This document shows, one piece after another, positions 44,449 through 53,387 of a stretch of 64,000 nucleotides of DNA (its first letter is position 1; each line of letters opens with the position of its first letter). The notes below the pieces were generated by a model. That model did no database searches, was not told the origin of the DNA, and was given only the letters and a program-made list of their open reading frames with translations. Made by a program: the position numbers and the translations under genes. Source of the stretch: Actinomycetes bacterium (GTDB lineage: Bacteria > Actinomycetota > Acidimicrobiia > Acidimicrobiales > Ilumatobacteraceae); the NCBI GenBank assembly GCA_021414085.1, contig JAIOPC010000009.1:62001-126000 (forward strand), written 5' to 3'.

Positions 44449-45138
44449 TCATTCGTCAGCTTGAAGATGAGCGAACAATGCTGCCACGCAATCTGGGCAA
44501 ACATATCGCCGACGGTAGACACTGCCGTCCGAGGTGTGCGCACCAGTGCTGTAGGCCGACTCGTACAGCCAGTACATTAGGCCTTTCTCCTGCGCGACGG
44601 CCTTGGAGAGCGCCTTGGGGCTGTTCGACACCTGGCGAATCACGTATTGGAACTGCCCAGGTTTCTCTCCGCTGAGGAACAACGTCGCGCAGATAGCACA
44701 CCTGCTGTAACCAAGCTTCTCGTTCAGCATCGTGCGAAGGCGTTCGATTGGCTCATGCTGTGGCGAAGTCAAGACCACATCCATCGACCGCATACTTCGG
44801 ACTCGAATGAGACCGATGCCGAGCCTTCTCGCAATCGCTTCCTCGTCTGAGCTAAAGCCCTTCTGCGGGCGATACTCCGCGAGGTAGCACTGCTCCGCGT
44901 AGATCGAGTAGCCGAGGGTCTGACCTGCGCAGGTCGCAAAAGGCTGCGTTCCGCGTTTGACCTCAATGGCAATCATCTCGTCCTTGCCCGCTAGGTCTCC
45001 GCCAATCTCTCGGAGACCAGCAACATCCACCCTCCCATGACGCAGACCGACGTTGACCGCGGTGGCGAAGCATCCAAACTGCTTCCGCACGAACTTCTCG
45101 ACGGCTGGATACAAGTCTTTCTCCAACAGAGCCATCAC
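44449..45138 (-). CDS. PD-(D/E)XK nuclease-like protein with zinc ribbon
   Basis: A 229-residue protein. D38 in RHGRVDVAGL and E59/K61 in MIAIEVKRGTQPF form a PD-(D/E)XK site, with Q73 of AGQTLGYSIY as the extra conserved residue. Two CxxC pairs (RCAICATLF around 147-150 and VCPDCVAAL around 213-216) should bind zinc. Its ATG overlaps the hsdR stop by 4 bp, so it is translated with the type I system. It may be an accessory nuclease or DNA-binding partner of HsdR. This is not a standard hsd component. Confidence 0.7.
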   Translation of the reverse strand: MMALLEKDLYPAVEKFVRKQFGCFATAVNVGLRHGRVDVAGLREIGGDLAGKDEMIAIEVKRGTQPFATCAGQTLGYSIYAEQCYLAEYRPQKGFSSDEEAIARRLGIGLIRVRSMRSMDVVLTSPQHEPIERLRTMLNEKLGYSRCAICATLFLSGEKPGQFQYVIRQVSNSPKALSKAVAQEKGLMYWLYESAYSTGAHTSDGSVYRRRYVCPDCVAALFAHLQADE

Positions 45139-48100
45139 CCCGATCCTTCGGCCCGCAAGCGCGCGTACATCTTGCGGACATAAAAGTCGGCGAGAATTTC
45201 GCGGAAGTCGTCGTCGTCGAGAATCCGTTTGTAGATGCCTTCGTTGGCATCCATCCGAGTGACGACGGTGTTGAGGAACTTGGGATCGAACACGAGACGG
45301 AAGTTGTCGAGTGTGTTCTCCCTCGCTTGGGCGGCAAGCTCGCCGTCGGCAGCCCAGGTCTCCTCGAACTGGTCGAACAGCAACTGGTCAGCATCACCCA
45401 GATCGGTGCCATAGCGTTCGTTGAGCAGATCGATGATCTTCGACAGCGGCTCGAGATCGGGCTCGTGCTTCTTGCCTCTACCGTCGCCGAAGATCGTCGT
45501 AATCTCGCCGGTGTCGGCGGAGAGCGCGAGTGAACCCTCGAAGGTGGTTTCGGTGCGCAGGTGTGTGAGTTCGACTTCTCCGCCGAGATCGAGTCTCTCG
45601 ATGGTCGTTGCATCACGCAGGTAGGTAGCGAGCGCGCGGCAGAAGATGTAGTCGCGTTCGAGCTTGGTCTCGCCAAAGGTCACGATCTGCGCCATGAAGC
45701 TGTACGTGCGCACGAACTTGTCGAGTGCATCTTTGAAGCCGAGTTTGTTCTCTTCGTTGAGCGCTTTGAATCGCTCCAACGTCGGGTCGAGCAGCGCATA
45801 CACCTTGCCGTGGTCGCGCGCATCGGAGAGTGTGACGACCAGCGCGACTGTTGCTTCGATCTCATCGACGCGCAGCACGTCAAAACTGTCGAGGCGTTGC
45901 CGAGTGTCCCACAACACGTTGGGATCGGTTGGCGGCGCAATGGTCTTGCCGTAATACGGCTCGAACGCCTTCTGAATGTCTTCGGCGTCGTTACGGAAGT
46001 CGAGCACAAAGGTGTCGATCTTCAACGGATGGATGCGATTCAGCCGTGACAGCGTTTGCACAGTGGCAAGACCGCTGAGCGGCTTATCGACATACATGGT
46101 GTGCAACAACGGCTGATCAAACCCCGTCTGAAACTTCTCTGCGACGACTAGCACCTGGTACTCGTCGGTGTTGAACTCCTCGGCGGTCCGTGACTCAGGC
46201 ACCTTGTTCATTCCTGGCTCGGTGAACTCGCCATCATCCGCGATGACCTTGCCCGAGAACGCAACGAGCGCGGCGATGCCGGTGTAGTGCTTCTCCTTGA
46301 TGTACTTATCGATTGCCTGCTTGTAGCGCACTGCATGCAGCCGCGACGAGGTCACCACCATCGCCTTTGCTTTGCCACCGATCTTGACCGCGGTATGCGC
46401 GCGGAAGTGCTCAACGATGATCTCAGCCTTCTGGGCGAGGCTGTAGGGATGCAGCGACACGAAGCGGGCAATCTCGCGCCGTGCCTTTACCGTGTCGTAC
46501 TTGGGATCGTCGGCGACAGCTTTCTCGATGCGCCAATACGTCTGATAGGTGGTGTAATTGCGCAACACATCGATGATGAAACCTTCCTCTATCGCCTGCC
46601 GCATCGAGTACAGGTGAAAGGGTTCATACTTTTTCTCCTTACTCAAGGTCCCGAACAACTCCAACGTGCGAGCTTTCGGAGTCGCCGTGAACGCGAAGAA
46701 CGACAAGTTCTGCTGCCGACCGCGAGCAGCGACCGCCTTCGCCAACGCCTCTTCCACGGGATCAAGTGGCTGAGCGACCAAGCCCATGTCCTCAGCCTCA
46801 GCAACAGTGAGTTCCGTTTCCTCATCGCCACCCAACGCCAACCGCAGGTCCTTTGCAGATTCGCCCGTTTGCGACGAGTGGGCCTCATCGACGATCACCG
46901 CGTACTTGCGATTCGGTAGGTCGGCGATCTTGTCCAGCACGAACGAAAACTTCTGCAGAGTCGTGATGATCACCCGCGCCTGCGCACCCGTTAACGCCTC
47001 AGCCAATTGCCGAGAGTTCTGATCGATCTTGACCACCACACCATGCGCGTGCTCAAACTGATAGATCGTTTCCTGCAACTGACGATCCAACACAATCCGA
47101 TCAGTGATCACGATCACCTTGTCGAACACCTTCACATCGTTGGCGTCATGCAGCGACGACAAACGATGCGCCGTCCAAGCAATTGTGTTGCTCTTACCCG
47201 ACCCCGCAGAATGCTGCACGAGGTACGACTGACCAGCACCGTGCGCCTTGGCATGCGATTCCAACGACAGCACGGCATCCCACTGGTGGTAGCGCGGGAA
47301 GATCACTACCTCCTTCGCCTTTCTGACAGCCGATGAGCCTGTCCTCGGACGCTCGACATGAATGAATCGCGCCAGTAAGTCCATCCACGCGTCCTTCGTC
47401 CACACTCGCTCCCACAGGTATGAGGTGCGATGACCGCTCGGATTCACCGGGTTACCAGCGCCACCGCTTCTGCCAAGGTTGAACGGCAAGAACCTGGTGT
47501 CCTTGCCGCCTAGCTTGGTAGTCATCGCAATGCGCTCAGCATCGACAGCGAAGTGCACCAACGCGCGCCGACCCAGAGTGACGTTCTTTGGGTCGCGATC
47601 ATTGCGATACTGCTCGACAGCGTGCTCAACCGTCTGGCCCGTCAGTGGGTTCTTCAACTCTGCCGTAGCTACCGGCAAACCATTGATGAACAAGCACAAG
47701 TCGAGCGTCTTGTTCGAGCCAGCCTCAAAGGCCAACTGGCGCGTCACCGTGAGCCGGTTCGCTTCGTAACGATCTACGAGTTCCGGCGTCAGGCTGTGTG
47801 CTGGCTTGAAGAATGCCAACCGCATCAACACAGGACCATCCATCAGGCCGTGCCGCAAAACATCCAGCGTCCCACGATCATCAATCTGCTGCGCCAGACG
47901 TTGCACGAACTTGCGCTGCGCCACATCAGGGTTACCGCCGTGATGCTTAACCAACGACGACCAGACCTCACCTTGGGTCGCACCGATGAACGCGAACAAC
48001 TCCGCTGTGTCGAGTCCCGCAGCTTTGTCAAAGTCGGCAACACCGACCTGACCCACGCCGCGCTTACAGGCGACGTACCCGCCACGATCAACTAGGAACT

Positions 48101-48143
48101 CAGTAATCGCATCCTCAAACAGCGCTTCACTCACTTTGCTCAC
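45135..48143 (-). CDS. hsdR: Type I restriction enzyme, R subunit
   Basis: A 1002-residue motor-nuclease. The nuclease site is LDLCLFINGLPVATAELKNP (D148, E162, K164). Helicase motif I is HSAGSGKSNTIAW (311-323), motif II VIVDEAHSSQTG, motif III FFAFTATPKA, and the motif V-VI region appears later in VVAEKFQTGFDQPLLHTMYVDKPL. With HsdM-HsdS it cuts foreign DNA at a distance from the site after ATP-driven translocation. It overlaps the hsdM-hsdS gene by 4 bp and the downstream nuclease gene by 4 bp. Confidence 0.95.
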   Translation of the reverse strand: MSKVSEALFEDAITEFLVDRGGYVACKRGVGQVGVADFDKAAGLDTAELFAFIGATQGEVWSSLVKHHGGNPDVAQRKFVQRLAQQIDDRGTLDVLRHGLMDGPVLMRLAFFKPAHSLTPELVDRYEANRLTVTRQLAFEAGSNKTLDLCLFINGLPVATAELKNPLTGQTVEHAVEQYRNDRDPKNVTLGRRALVHFAVDAERIAMTTKLGGKDTRFLPFNLGRSGGAGNPVNPSGHRTSYLWERVWTKDAWMDLLARFIHVERPRTGSSAVRKAKEVVIFPRYHQWDAVLSLESHAKAHGAGQSYLVQHSAGSGKSNTIAWTAHRLSSLHDANDVKVFDKVIVITDRIVLDRQLQETIYQFEHAHGVVVKIDQNSRQLAEALTGAQARVIITTLQKFSFVLDKIADLPNRKYAVIVDEAHSSQTGESAKDLRLALGGDEETELTVAEAEDMGLVAQPLDPVEEALAKAVAARGRQQNLSFFAFTATPKARTLELFGTLSKEKKYEPFHLYSMRQAIEEGFIIDVLRNYTTYQTYWRIEKAVADDPKYDTVKARREIARFVSLHPYSLAQKAEIIVEHFRAHTAVKIGGKAKAMVVTSSRLHAVRYKQAIDKYIKEKHYTGIAALVAFSGKVIADDGEFTEPGMNKVPESRTAEEFNTDEYQVLVVAEKFQTGFDQPLLHTMYVDKPLSGLATVQTLSRLNRIHPLKIDTFVLDFRNDAEDIQKAFEPYYGKTIAPPTDPNVLWDTRQRLDSFDVLRVDEIEATVALVVTLSDARDHGKVYALLDPTLERFKALNEENKLGFKDALDKFVRTYSFMAQIVTFGETKLERDYIFCRALATYLRDATTIERLDLGGEVELTHLRTETTFEGSLALSADTGEITTIFGDGRGKKHEPDLEPLSKIIDLLNERYGTDLGDADQLLFDQFEETWAADGELAAQARENTLDNFRLVFDPKFLNTVVTRMDANEGIYKRILDDDDFREILADFYVRKMYARLRAEGSG

Positions 48144-50875
48144 CCGGCCACCCCTTGAAGCTCCAACCCGCCAGTCACAGCGGCCAAAGTCAACGCGTGT
48201 CGATGCTCCAACAGGAGAGTCATCTGCGCACGAAGTTTGGTGACCGTCGCGTCAAGCGCGACAAGTCCCCTGTGGGCGCTTTCGACAATACGGTCTTGCT
48301 CATCGAGCGGCGGTAGCGGGACTCGAAGCGATTCGATGTCGGGCATGTAAATCGTCTGGTGGGTGGAACCCATCGCAAGTCGTCCGAGTAGGTCCTGTCG
48401 CATGGCGCGCAGACACAGCAACAGGAATCTGGGTCGAAGCAGAGGCCCACATGTCCAAGTGGCGAAGTCCTGGCTGGTCGCCATCGCCCGACCCATGATG
48501 GCCGAGTATCCCGCAGAGGCAGTCCGGCATAGCACCACAGTGCCAGCGGGATGGAGCGTGGCGGAGGAGTTAGCCATGCCCAGTTCCGAAATCATCTCCC
48601 TAGTCTCTGTAATGAACTCGATCTGGTCAGAGCGCATCTGCGCCACCTCGCCAGTTGTGATCCATGGAATCGTTGGGTTCTCCCACCACTCTTGGTGCTG
48701 CCTGCTTGGTGTATGACCACTGCCCAACTTGGATACGAGGGTCAACTTCACCTCACGCCAATGAGACGGCACGGCCTCAAGCCACGAACACTCGGCGGGT
48801 CTGAACGAGCCTCCGCGTGCTGAACCTCCGCCAACCGCCGTGGACATCACCGACTGAGCCAGAAGGCGTTGTATTTCCGCTTCGAGTGCTTTGATTTCGG
48901 AATCGATCTCGGCGAGCGGCCTTGGTGGAACGTACCTATAGAAATGCCTCGTCAACGGAATCTCATAGCCGATCCTGGTCTTGTCGTGGTCGGCCCATGC
49001 GTCAGGTACGTAGGGTTGAACCTCGGTGCGCAGGTAGTCCTCGACAGCGTTGCGGTACTCGATTGTGGCGAGTCGTTCTGTGGGGTCTGCAACCCAGGTC
49101 ACAGGCATCGATGGCAATGCAACGTTCTCGTTGTCGCGTACGTCGGGGTCGGGTAGCGGGTTGCCCTTCTTGTCGAATTGCAGAACGCCGTCTGGGTCTG
49201 ATGTGGCGCACAGTTTGATGAGTTCGCGGATGATCTCAATGGGAACGCCGCCGCCCATGTTCTCGCACAACGCGTTCTGCATGTCGTCGGCGTTGTCCCA
49301 CGTCTGCCCCCAGTGGCCGAGCGAGCCGTCAGCGCCGTACACGCCTGATGCAGTGAATCGACTTCCTGGTCCTTCGGCCCACTTCCTCCACGGTTTGCTC
49401 TTCTCCAACGCGACTAACGCGTCGTCAGTGATGCGCCATCTGACGCGCAATGGGCGTTCGACCGTGACACGTAGGTATCCGAAGGTCTCGTTGGGGAAAA
49501 TCTTGACGTTGTCGTTCTCGGTGAAGTCGCCATACCGGCGAGTGATCTCCTCGATCTGGTCTGCGCTGATTTCTTTGCGCTTCTCACCGAGGCTCCTGCG
49601 CATCTTCACGAACGACTCGCGCGCGTCGATTAGTTGCACCTTGCCGCGTCGTTGTTTGCTCTTCCGGTTCGTGACGATCCAGAAGTACGTCGAAATTGCA
49701 GTGTTATAGAACAAGGAGTCCGGCAACGCCACGACAGCTTCGAGCCAATCGTTCTCAATGATCCATCGCCTGATCTCGGATTCGCCCGACCCCGCTGCGC
49801 CGGTGAACAGCGGACTGCCGTTGAACACAATCGCCAACCGCGACCCGCCCTCTTCCGCTGGCTTCATCTTCGAGACCATGTGTTGCAAGAACAAGAAACT
49901 GCCGTCGTTGATTCGTGGCGTTCCGGCACCGAATCGACCTGCGAGTCCCTTCGTCTCGGCTTCGGTCTTGACTACGCCTTCGACTTTCTTCCATTCGACA
50001 CCGAACGGAGGGTTCGCTAGCAGATAGTCGAACTTGCTGTCAGCATGACCGTCCTCAGAGAATGAGTTGCCCAACACGATGTGTGATGCATCCTGCCCCT
50101 TCAACATCAGGTCGCTGCGGCAGATCGCAAAAGTCTCCGCGTTCAACTCCTGGCCGAACACTTCAAGCCGCGCAGCAGGGTTTAACTGTCGAAGATGGTC
50201 CTCGGCGACCGACAACATGCCGCCTGTGCCACACGCTGGATCGAGCAGAGTGCGCACGGTGCCTGGCTTGGTGAGGACGTTCTCATCTTCGATGAACAAC
50301 AAGTTGACCATCAGTCGAACGACCTCGCGCGGCGTGAAATGTTCTCCCGCGGTTTCATTGGAGAGTTCCGAGAAGCGTCGGATCAGTTCCTCGTAGAGGT
50401 AGCCCATCTCGATGTTCGAGACCGCGTCCGTGTGAAGGTCGATGTCGGCGAACTTGGAAATTACCAAGAACAGCAAGTTGGCACGGTCGAGCTTGGCGAT
50501 CTGGGTCGCGAGATCGAACTTCTCGATGACATCCCTTGCGGCGAGCGAGAACGCTGCGATGTACGCGCGCACGTTGTCAGCCAAGTTGGTCGGGTCGTCG
50601 AGCAGTCGCTTGAAGTCGAGTGGGCTGGTATTGAAGAACTGCTGCCCGGCGGCGGCCTGTAGCACCGGCTCAATGTTCTCGATCTTCCCGGCGAGCGACT
50701 TGTGCTTGGCCAACACCTGCGCCTTGGTCGCATCAAGCACGCAGTCGAGACGACGTAGAACTACCAAGGGCAAGATGACCTTGCCGTACTCGCTCTGCTT
50801 GTAGTCGCCTCGCAACAGATCGGCCACCGACCAAATGAACGCGGCATGGTTGCGTATGGTCGGCGAGTCAGACAT
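48140..50875 (-). CDS. hsdM: Type I modification and specificity subunits fused (HsdM-HsdS, one target domain)
   Basis: About 911 residues from ATG 50875 (MSDSPTIRNHAAFIWSVADL), which is the usual HsdM start; an upstream frame to 50956 was rejected. Residues 1 to about 690 are an N6-adenine methyltransferase: SAM motif DPACGTGGM at 212-220 and NPPF at 288-291. The C-terminal 220 residues are a single HsdS target-recognition domain (AVPSHWREVKLTLVSKLGSG, WITTGEVAQ, SLRVPLPPLDEQDRI) with a coiled spacer. With only one recognition domain the enzyme should dimerise and read a symmetrical split site. No separate hsdS is present. Confidence 0.9.
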   Translation of the reverse strand: MSDSPTIRNHAAFIWSVADLLRGDYKQSEYGKVILPLVVLRRLDCVLDATKAQVLAKHKSLAGKIENIEPVLQAAAGQQFFNTSPLDFKRLLDDPTNLADNVRAYIAAFSLAARDVIEKFDLATQIAKLDRANLLFLVISKFADIDLHTDAVSNIEMGYLYEELIRRFSELSNETAGEHFTPREVVRLMVNLLFIEDENVLTKPGTVRTLLDPACGTGGMLSVAEDHLRQLNPAARLEVFGQELNAETFAICRSDLMLKGQDASHIVLGNSFSEDGHADSKFDYLLANPPFGVEWKKVEGVVKTEAETKGLAGRFGAGTPRINDGSFLFLQHMVSKMKPAEEGGSRLAIVFNGSPLFTGAAGSGESEIRRWIIENDWLEAVVALPDSLFYNTAISTYFWIVTNRKSKQRRGKVQLIDARESFVKMRRSLGEKRKEISADQIEEITRRYGDFTENDNVKIFPNETFGYLRVTVERPLRVRWRITDDALVALEKSKPWRKWAEGPGSRFTASGVYGADGSLGHWGQTWDNADDMQNALCENMGGGVPIEIIRELIKLCATSDPDGVLQFDKKGNPLPDPDVRDNENVALPSMPVTWVADPTERLATIEYRNAVEDYLRTEVQPYVPDAWADHDKTRIGYEIPLTRHFYRYVPPRPLAEIDSEIKALEAEIQRLLAQSVMSTAVGGGSARGGSFRPAECSWLEAVPSHWREVKLTLVSKLGSGHTPSRQHQEWWENPTIPWITTGEVAQMRSDQIEFITETREMISELGMANSSATLHPAGTVVLCRTASAGYSAIMGRAMATSQDFATWTCGPLLRPRFLLLCLRAMRQDLLGRLAMGSTHQTIYMPDIESLRVPLPPLDEQDRIVESAHRGLVALDATVTKLRAQMTLLLEHRHALTLAAVTGGLELQGVAG

Positions 50876-50938
50876 TCGGCAAACCTTATGCGCACGGTAT
50901 GACAGCCTGATGCGGTCGAGCGCAAGGGGTGGCTTCAG

Positions 50939-51550
50939 TTGGACGAATCGTGGCAAACCGCGTGGCAGCGATGCTGGAACGCCGCCCCGCCGAAGCCGTC
51001 AAGTAGCGAGGAGTCTCTCGCGGCCATGCTCGACTGCCTCATGACCGGCCTTCCGAAAGTTGGGTACAACCATCGTTTCATTCCAGTCGGCCCGACCGCT
51101 GAGGGCATGACGCGGCTTCGTGAATGGGCATTTGGAAAGATCGAGAGTCCTGGAAGTCCCAACGAGGCCATCAGCGAGGGAACGTGGGCACTGCCACCCG
51201 ACCGAGTCACGAGCCAGCGAAAGGGCTGCTCGCCGGACTGGGTGATCATTTGGACGGACGCGATTCTGATCGTTGAGTTCAAGACCAAAGCAAGCTCCAT
51301 GACCCTGAGCCAGGTCGAAGAACAACTGACGGTCCTTCGCCATCACCATCCGAGTATGCCTTTGCTGCATCTGTACGTAACACCTGTGCCAGCAACGTTC
51401 CAGCCCTCGTTGGACCTGATGATGAGGTACCGCAACATCTCTTGGTCTGAGTTCGTTGAACCGCTTCTCGCTCCATTCCCTGCGCTACCCGACGGCGTTG
51501 CCCTCGGTCGCTTCGTTGCGGCGGGCGATGCTGCCTCGTGGTGGCAGTGA
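50939..51550 (+). CDS. PD-(D/E)XK nuclease-like protein
   Basis: A 203-residue protein started by TTG at 50939, supported by AAGGGG nine bases upstream. D100 in GCSPDWVIIW and E113/K115 in ILIVEFKTKA make a PD-(D/E)XK core, with a following helix TLSQVEEQL. It is divergent from hsdM-hsdS with 63 bp between the starts. Similar stand-alone nucleases occur in antiphage islands. The target is unknown. Confidence 0.7.
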   Translation: MDESWQTAWQRCWNAAPPKPSSSEESLAAMLDCLMTGLPKVGYNHRFIPVGPTAEGMTRLREWAFGKIESPGSPNEAISEGTWALPPDRVTSQRKGCSPDWVIIWTDAILIVEFKTKASSMTLSQVEEQLTVLRHHHPSMPLLHLYVTPVPATFQPSLDLMMRYRNISWSEFVEPLLAPFPALPDGVALGRFVAAGDAASWWQ

Positions 51551-51568
51551 GTGCTGGCAGTTGATAGC

Positions 51569-51836
51569 AACATGGATTCATCTTGATTTTGGTTGAGCAG
51601 CCACCGCTCATCAGTGCTCCAAGGTTGATGCCCGCTGTGAACGCGGTTGCTAGAAGGTCCTGATTGGGCCTCTGCGACTTCTAGGACAGAGCACAGCATC
51701 GCGTCCCTTCCAAACTCGCCGACTCTGCGAATACGAGACCTGACGTGAGGTGCGATCACGATTCGGATGGAAGCCAAAGATGAATCCATCTTGTAGCGCC
51801 TTGTTCGTCGAAGTTAGGGACACATTGATCCATCTT
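51569..51836. repeat. Three copies of the AAGATG-N4-CATCTT motif between convergent genes
   Basis: Copies are at 51569-51584 (15 of 16 matches), 51777-51792 (perfect, on the reverse strand relative to the consensus AAGATGGATTCATCTT) and 51821-51836 (12 of 16). The region 51551-51848 lies between convergent genes, has no credible ORF, and these repeats are its only recognisable structure. Two more copies occur near the replication gene. Confidence 0.65.
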
Positions 51837-51848
51837 GAATCACGCGTC

Positions 51849-52808
51849 CTATCGCAAGTCCCACGCTGTCTCGCTCAATGCGAGGTTGATGTAGCGGTCG
51901 TCGAACGATTTGAGCCATTCCCGTTGTGCCGAACGAAGCAGCAACGGTCGCCATGTGTTGACGACTTGGTCTAGGCCGAACGAGTCGAACGTGACAGCGG
52001 TGTCATTCAAGAAGTCGCGATAGTCCCGCACGGCTTCGGCACATCGATCATCGAGGGGATGATGAACGACGATCTCACAGCCAAGGAGGCCGGGTTCTCT
52101 TTGGCGGATCGACTCGACCAAGAGATGGTTACGCCAAAGCTGATTCCATGGCTTGTATGCCAATGACTCATTAGTGGGGTCCAGCCAGACGCTCGACGCG
52201 GAAGCGACCCCTCGGTAGCGTTTCGTCCGCTTGTCGTTCAAGCCATACGTGCGTTGTGAGAATGGTTCGGTGAGCTTGGTCTCGATACCCGCAAACGCCG
52301 CGTGGCCGTCACGAGTCGTGTAACGAACGGCCACGTCGAACGAGGTGGCATCGTTTAGATGTAGTTCCTTCGGTGGTGCCCACTCGATGTGGACGCTCGC
52401 CTCGCGAACACCACCGGGCAACAAAGGGTCGAGCAACACAGCAGCAAGGTTGGGGTCGTGGTGAAGCGGGCTGAACAAGTTGAACGCCATCGGCTGCGAC
52501 GAGAGCAGGTTGCGGGTGCATCGAAACTCCTCCACACCACCACCAGCAGCGATGCGTTCCTTCGCACACCAATGAATCGCCTCAGTGAGGAAGTTTCGAC
52601 CGGCAAGCGCATCAGCTTCAGTCAGATAGTTCCCATAGGGATTGCCGCGAGTATCGCAACCCCACGGCACGCCTAGTCGTTCGTGTCGCCACCAGGATTG
52701 ATGGAAGCGCATCCGAGCGGTGAGCCAATCGTCTCCCAGATACTGAGGACCAAAGTCGTTAGGCACTGTGCGCAACGTAGTTTCTTCCATGTCATTGCCG
52801 TGCCACAC
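51849..52808 (-). CDS. PGN_0703-like putative restriction endonuclease (PD-(D/E)XK)
   Basis: A 319-residue protein. SSQPMAFNLFSPL (103-115) is a distinctive motif of the PGN_0703 family, and the nuclease core follows with D158 in TSFDVAVRY and E176/K178 in FAGIETKLTEPF. ATG at 52790 is an alternative start. No methyltransferase partner is adjacent, so it may cut modified DNA, act in abortive defence, or be an orphan. It is co-directional with the HNH-like gene upstream by 20 bp. Confidence 0.7.
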   Translation of the reverse strand: MWHGNDMEETTLRTVPNDFGPQYLGDDWLTARMRFHQSWWRHERLGVPWGCDTRGNPYGNYLTEADALAGRNFLTEAIHWCAKERIAAGGGVEEFRCTRNLLSSQPMAFNLFSPLHHDPNLAAVLLDPLLPGGVREASVHIEWAPPKELHLNDATSFDVAVRYTTRDGHAAFAGIETKLTEPFSQRTYGLNDKRTKRYRGVASASSVWLDPTNESLAYKPWNQLWRNHLLVESIRQREPGLLGCEIVVHHPLDDRCAEAVRDYRDFLNDTAVTFDSFGLDQVVNTWRPLLLRSAQREWLKSFDDRYINLALSETAWDLR

Positions 52809-52828
52809 CGAGGAGCGACGAGCAGCAC

Positions 52829-53341
52829 CTAGCGCGGGCGCTCTTTAGGAAACCACTGGATGTTGACTCGGCGATACCTCTCCCATCCAAGATCGGTCAG
52901 CTCGTCGAGCGGGCAGTCGAGCATTCGGAGGTAAAGGTCCCTTTGCTTCTTCCGAAACGCAACTTCCAACCCGCAGCGTCGGTGCTCATCATGTGTTAGC
53001 AAGCACAGCACGGATTGTTGCAGCACTGGCTCGACCTCATCTCCGAGCAGCAGCCGCTCGACAAGAACGATCACCGGCACGACGTGGTCACAATCGACTC
53101 GCACCGACTCATCGGCATCAGCGGCTTGCTTCGTCGTCCACCTGGGCGACCATCGTTCGCTGACCTGACGAACGCGACGCTGAAGTGCCCGCACCGCGGG
53201 CGGCTGAGCTACCCGTTCGCCGGTTGTGAACGGCGAGGCGCGGGCGGCGATGAGAAGCTGATCAAGTCGAGCGAGAGTTCGCTCACGCACCAACAGTTGT
53301 CGTTCTTGTGGCGAACCCATCATGGGCGTCGAACCCGCCAT
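52829..53341 (-). CDS. HNH-like nuclease domain protein
   Basis: About 170 residues from ATG 53341. The segment VRVDCDHVVPVIVLVERLLLG followed by SVLCLLTHDEHRRC has the D-H ... H-x2-H pattern of HNH endonucleases; the rest is helical and basic. A clear second zinc-binding cysteine set is not seen. It lies between the HEPN-like protein and the PGN_0703-like nuclease, all on one strand, and could form part of one defence operon. Confidence 0.55.
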   Translation of the reverse strand: MAGSTPMMGSPQERQLLVRERTLARLDQLLIAARASPFTTGERVAQPPAVRALQRRVRQVSERWSPRWTTKQAADADESVRVDCDHVVPVIVLVERLLLGDEVEPVLQQSVLCLLTHDEHRRCGLEVAFRKKQRDLYLRMLDCPLDELTDLGWERYRRVNIQWFPKERPR

Positions 53342-53387
53342 AGATCGTTTACGAGTTGCAGTCCCGCGACACGGTGGATGCACACTT

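Noticed and set aside
51343-51974. Short frames across the 51551-51848 intergenic region
   Set aside because: They overlap flanking genes in antisense and lack start signals or recognisable composition; the repeats there are better evidence of function.
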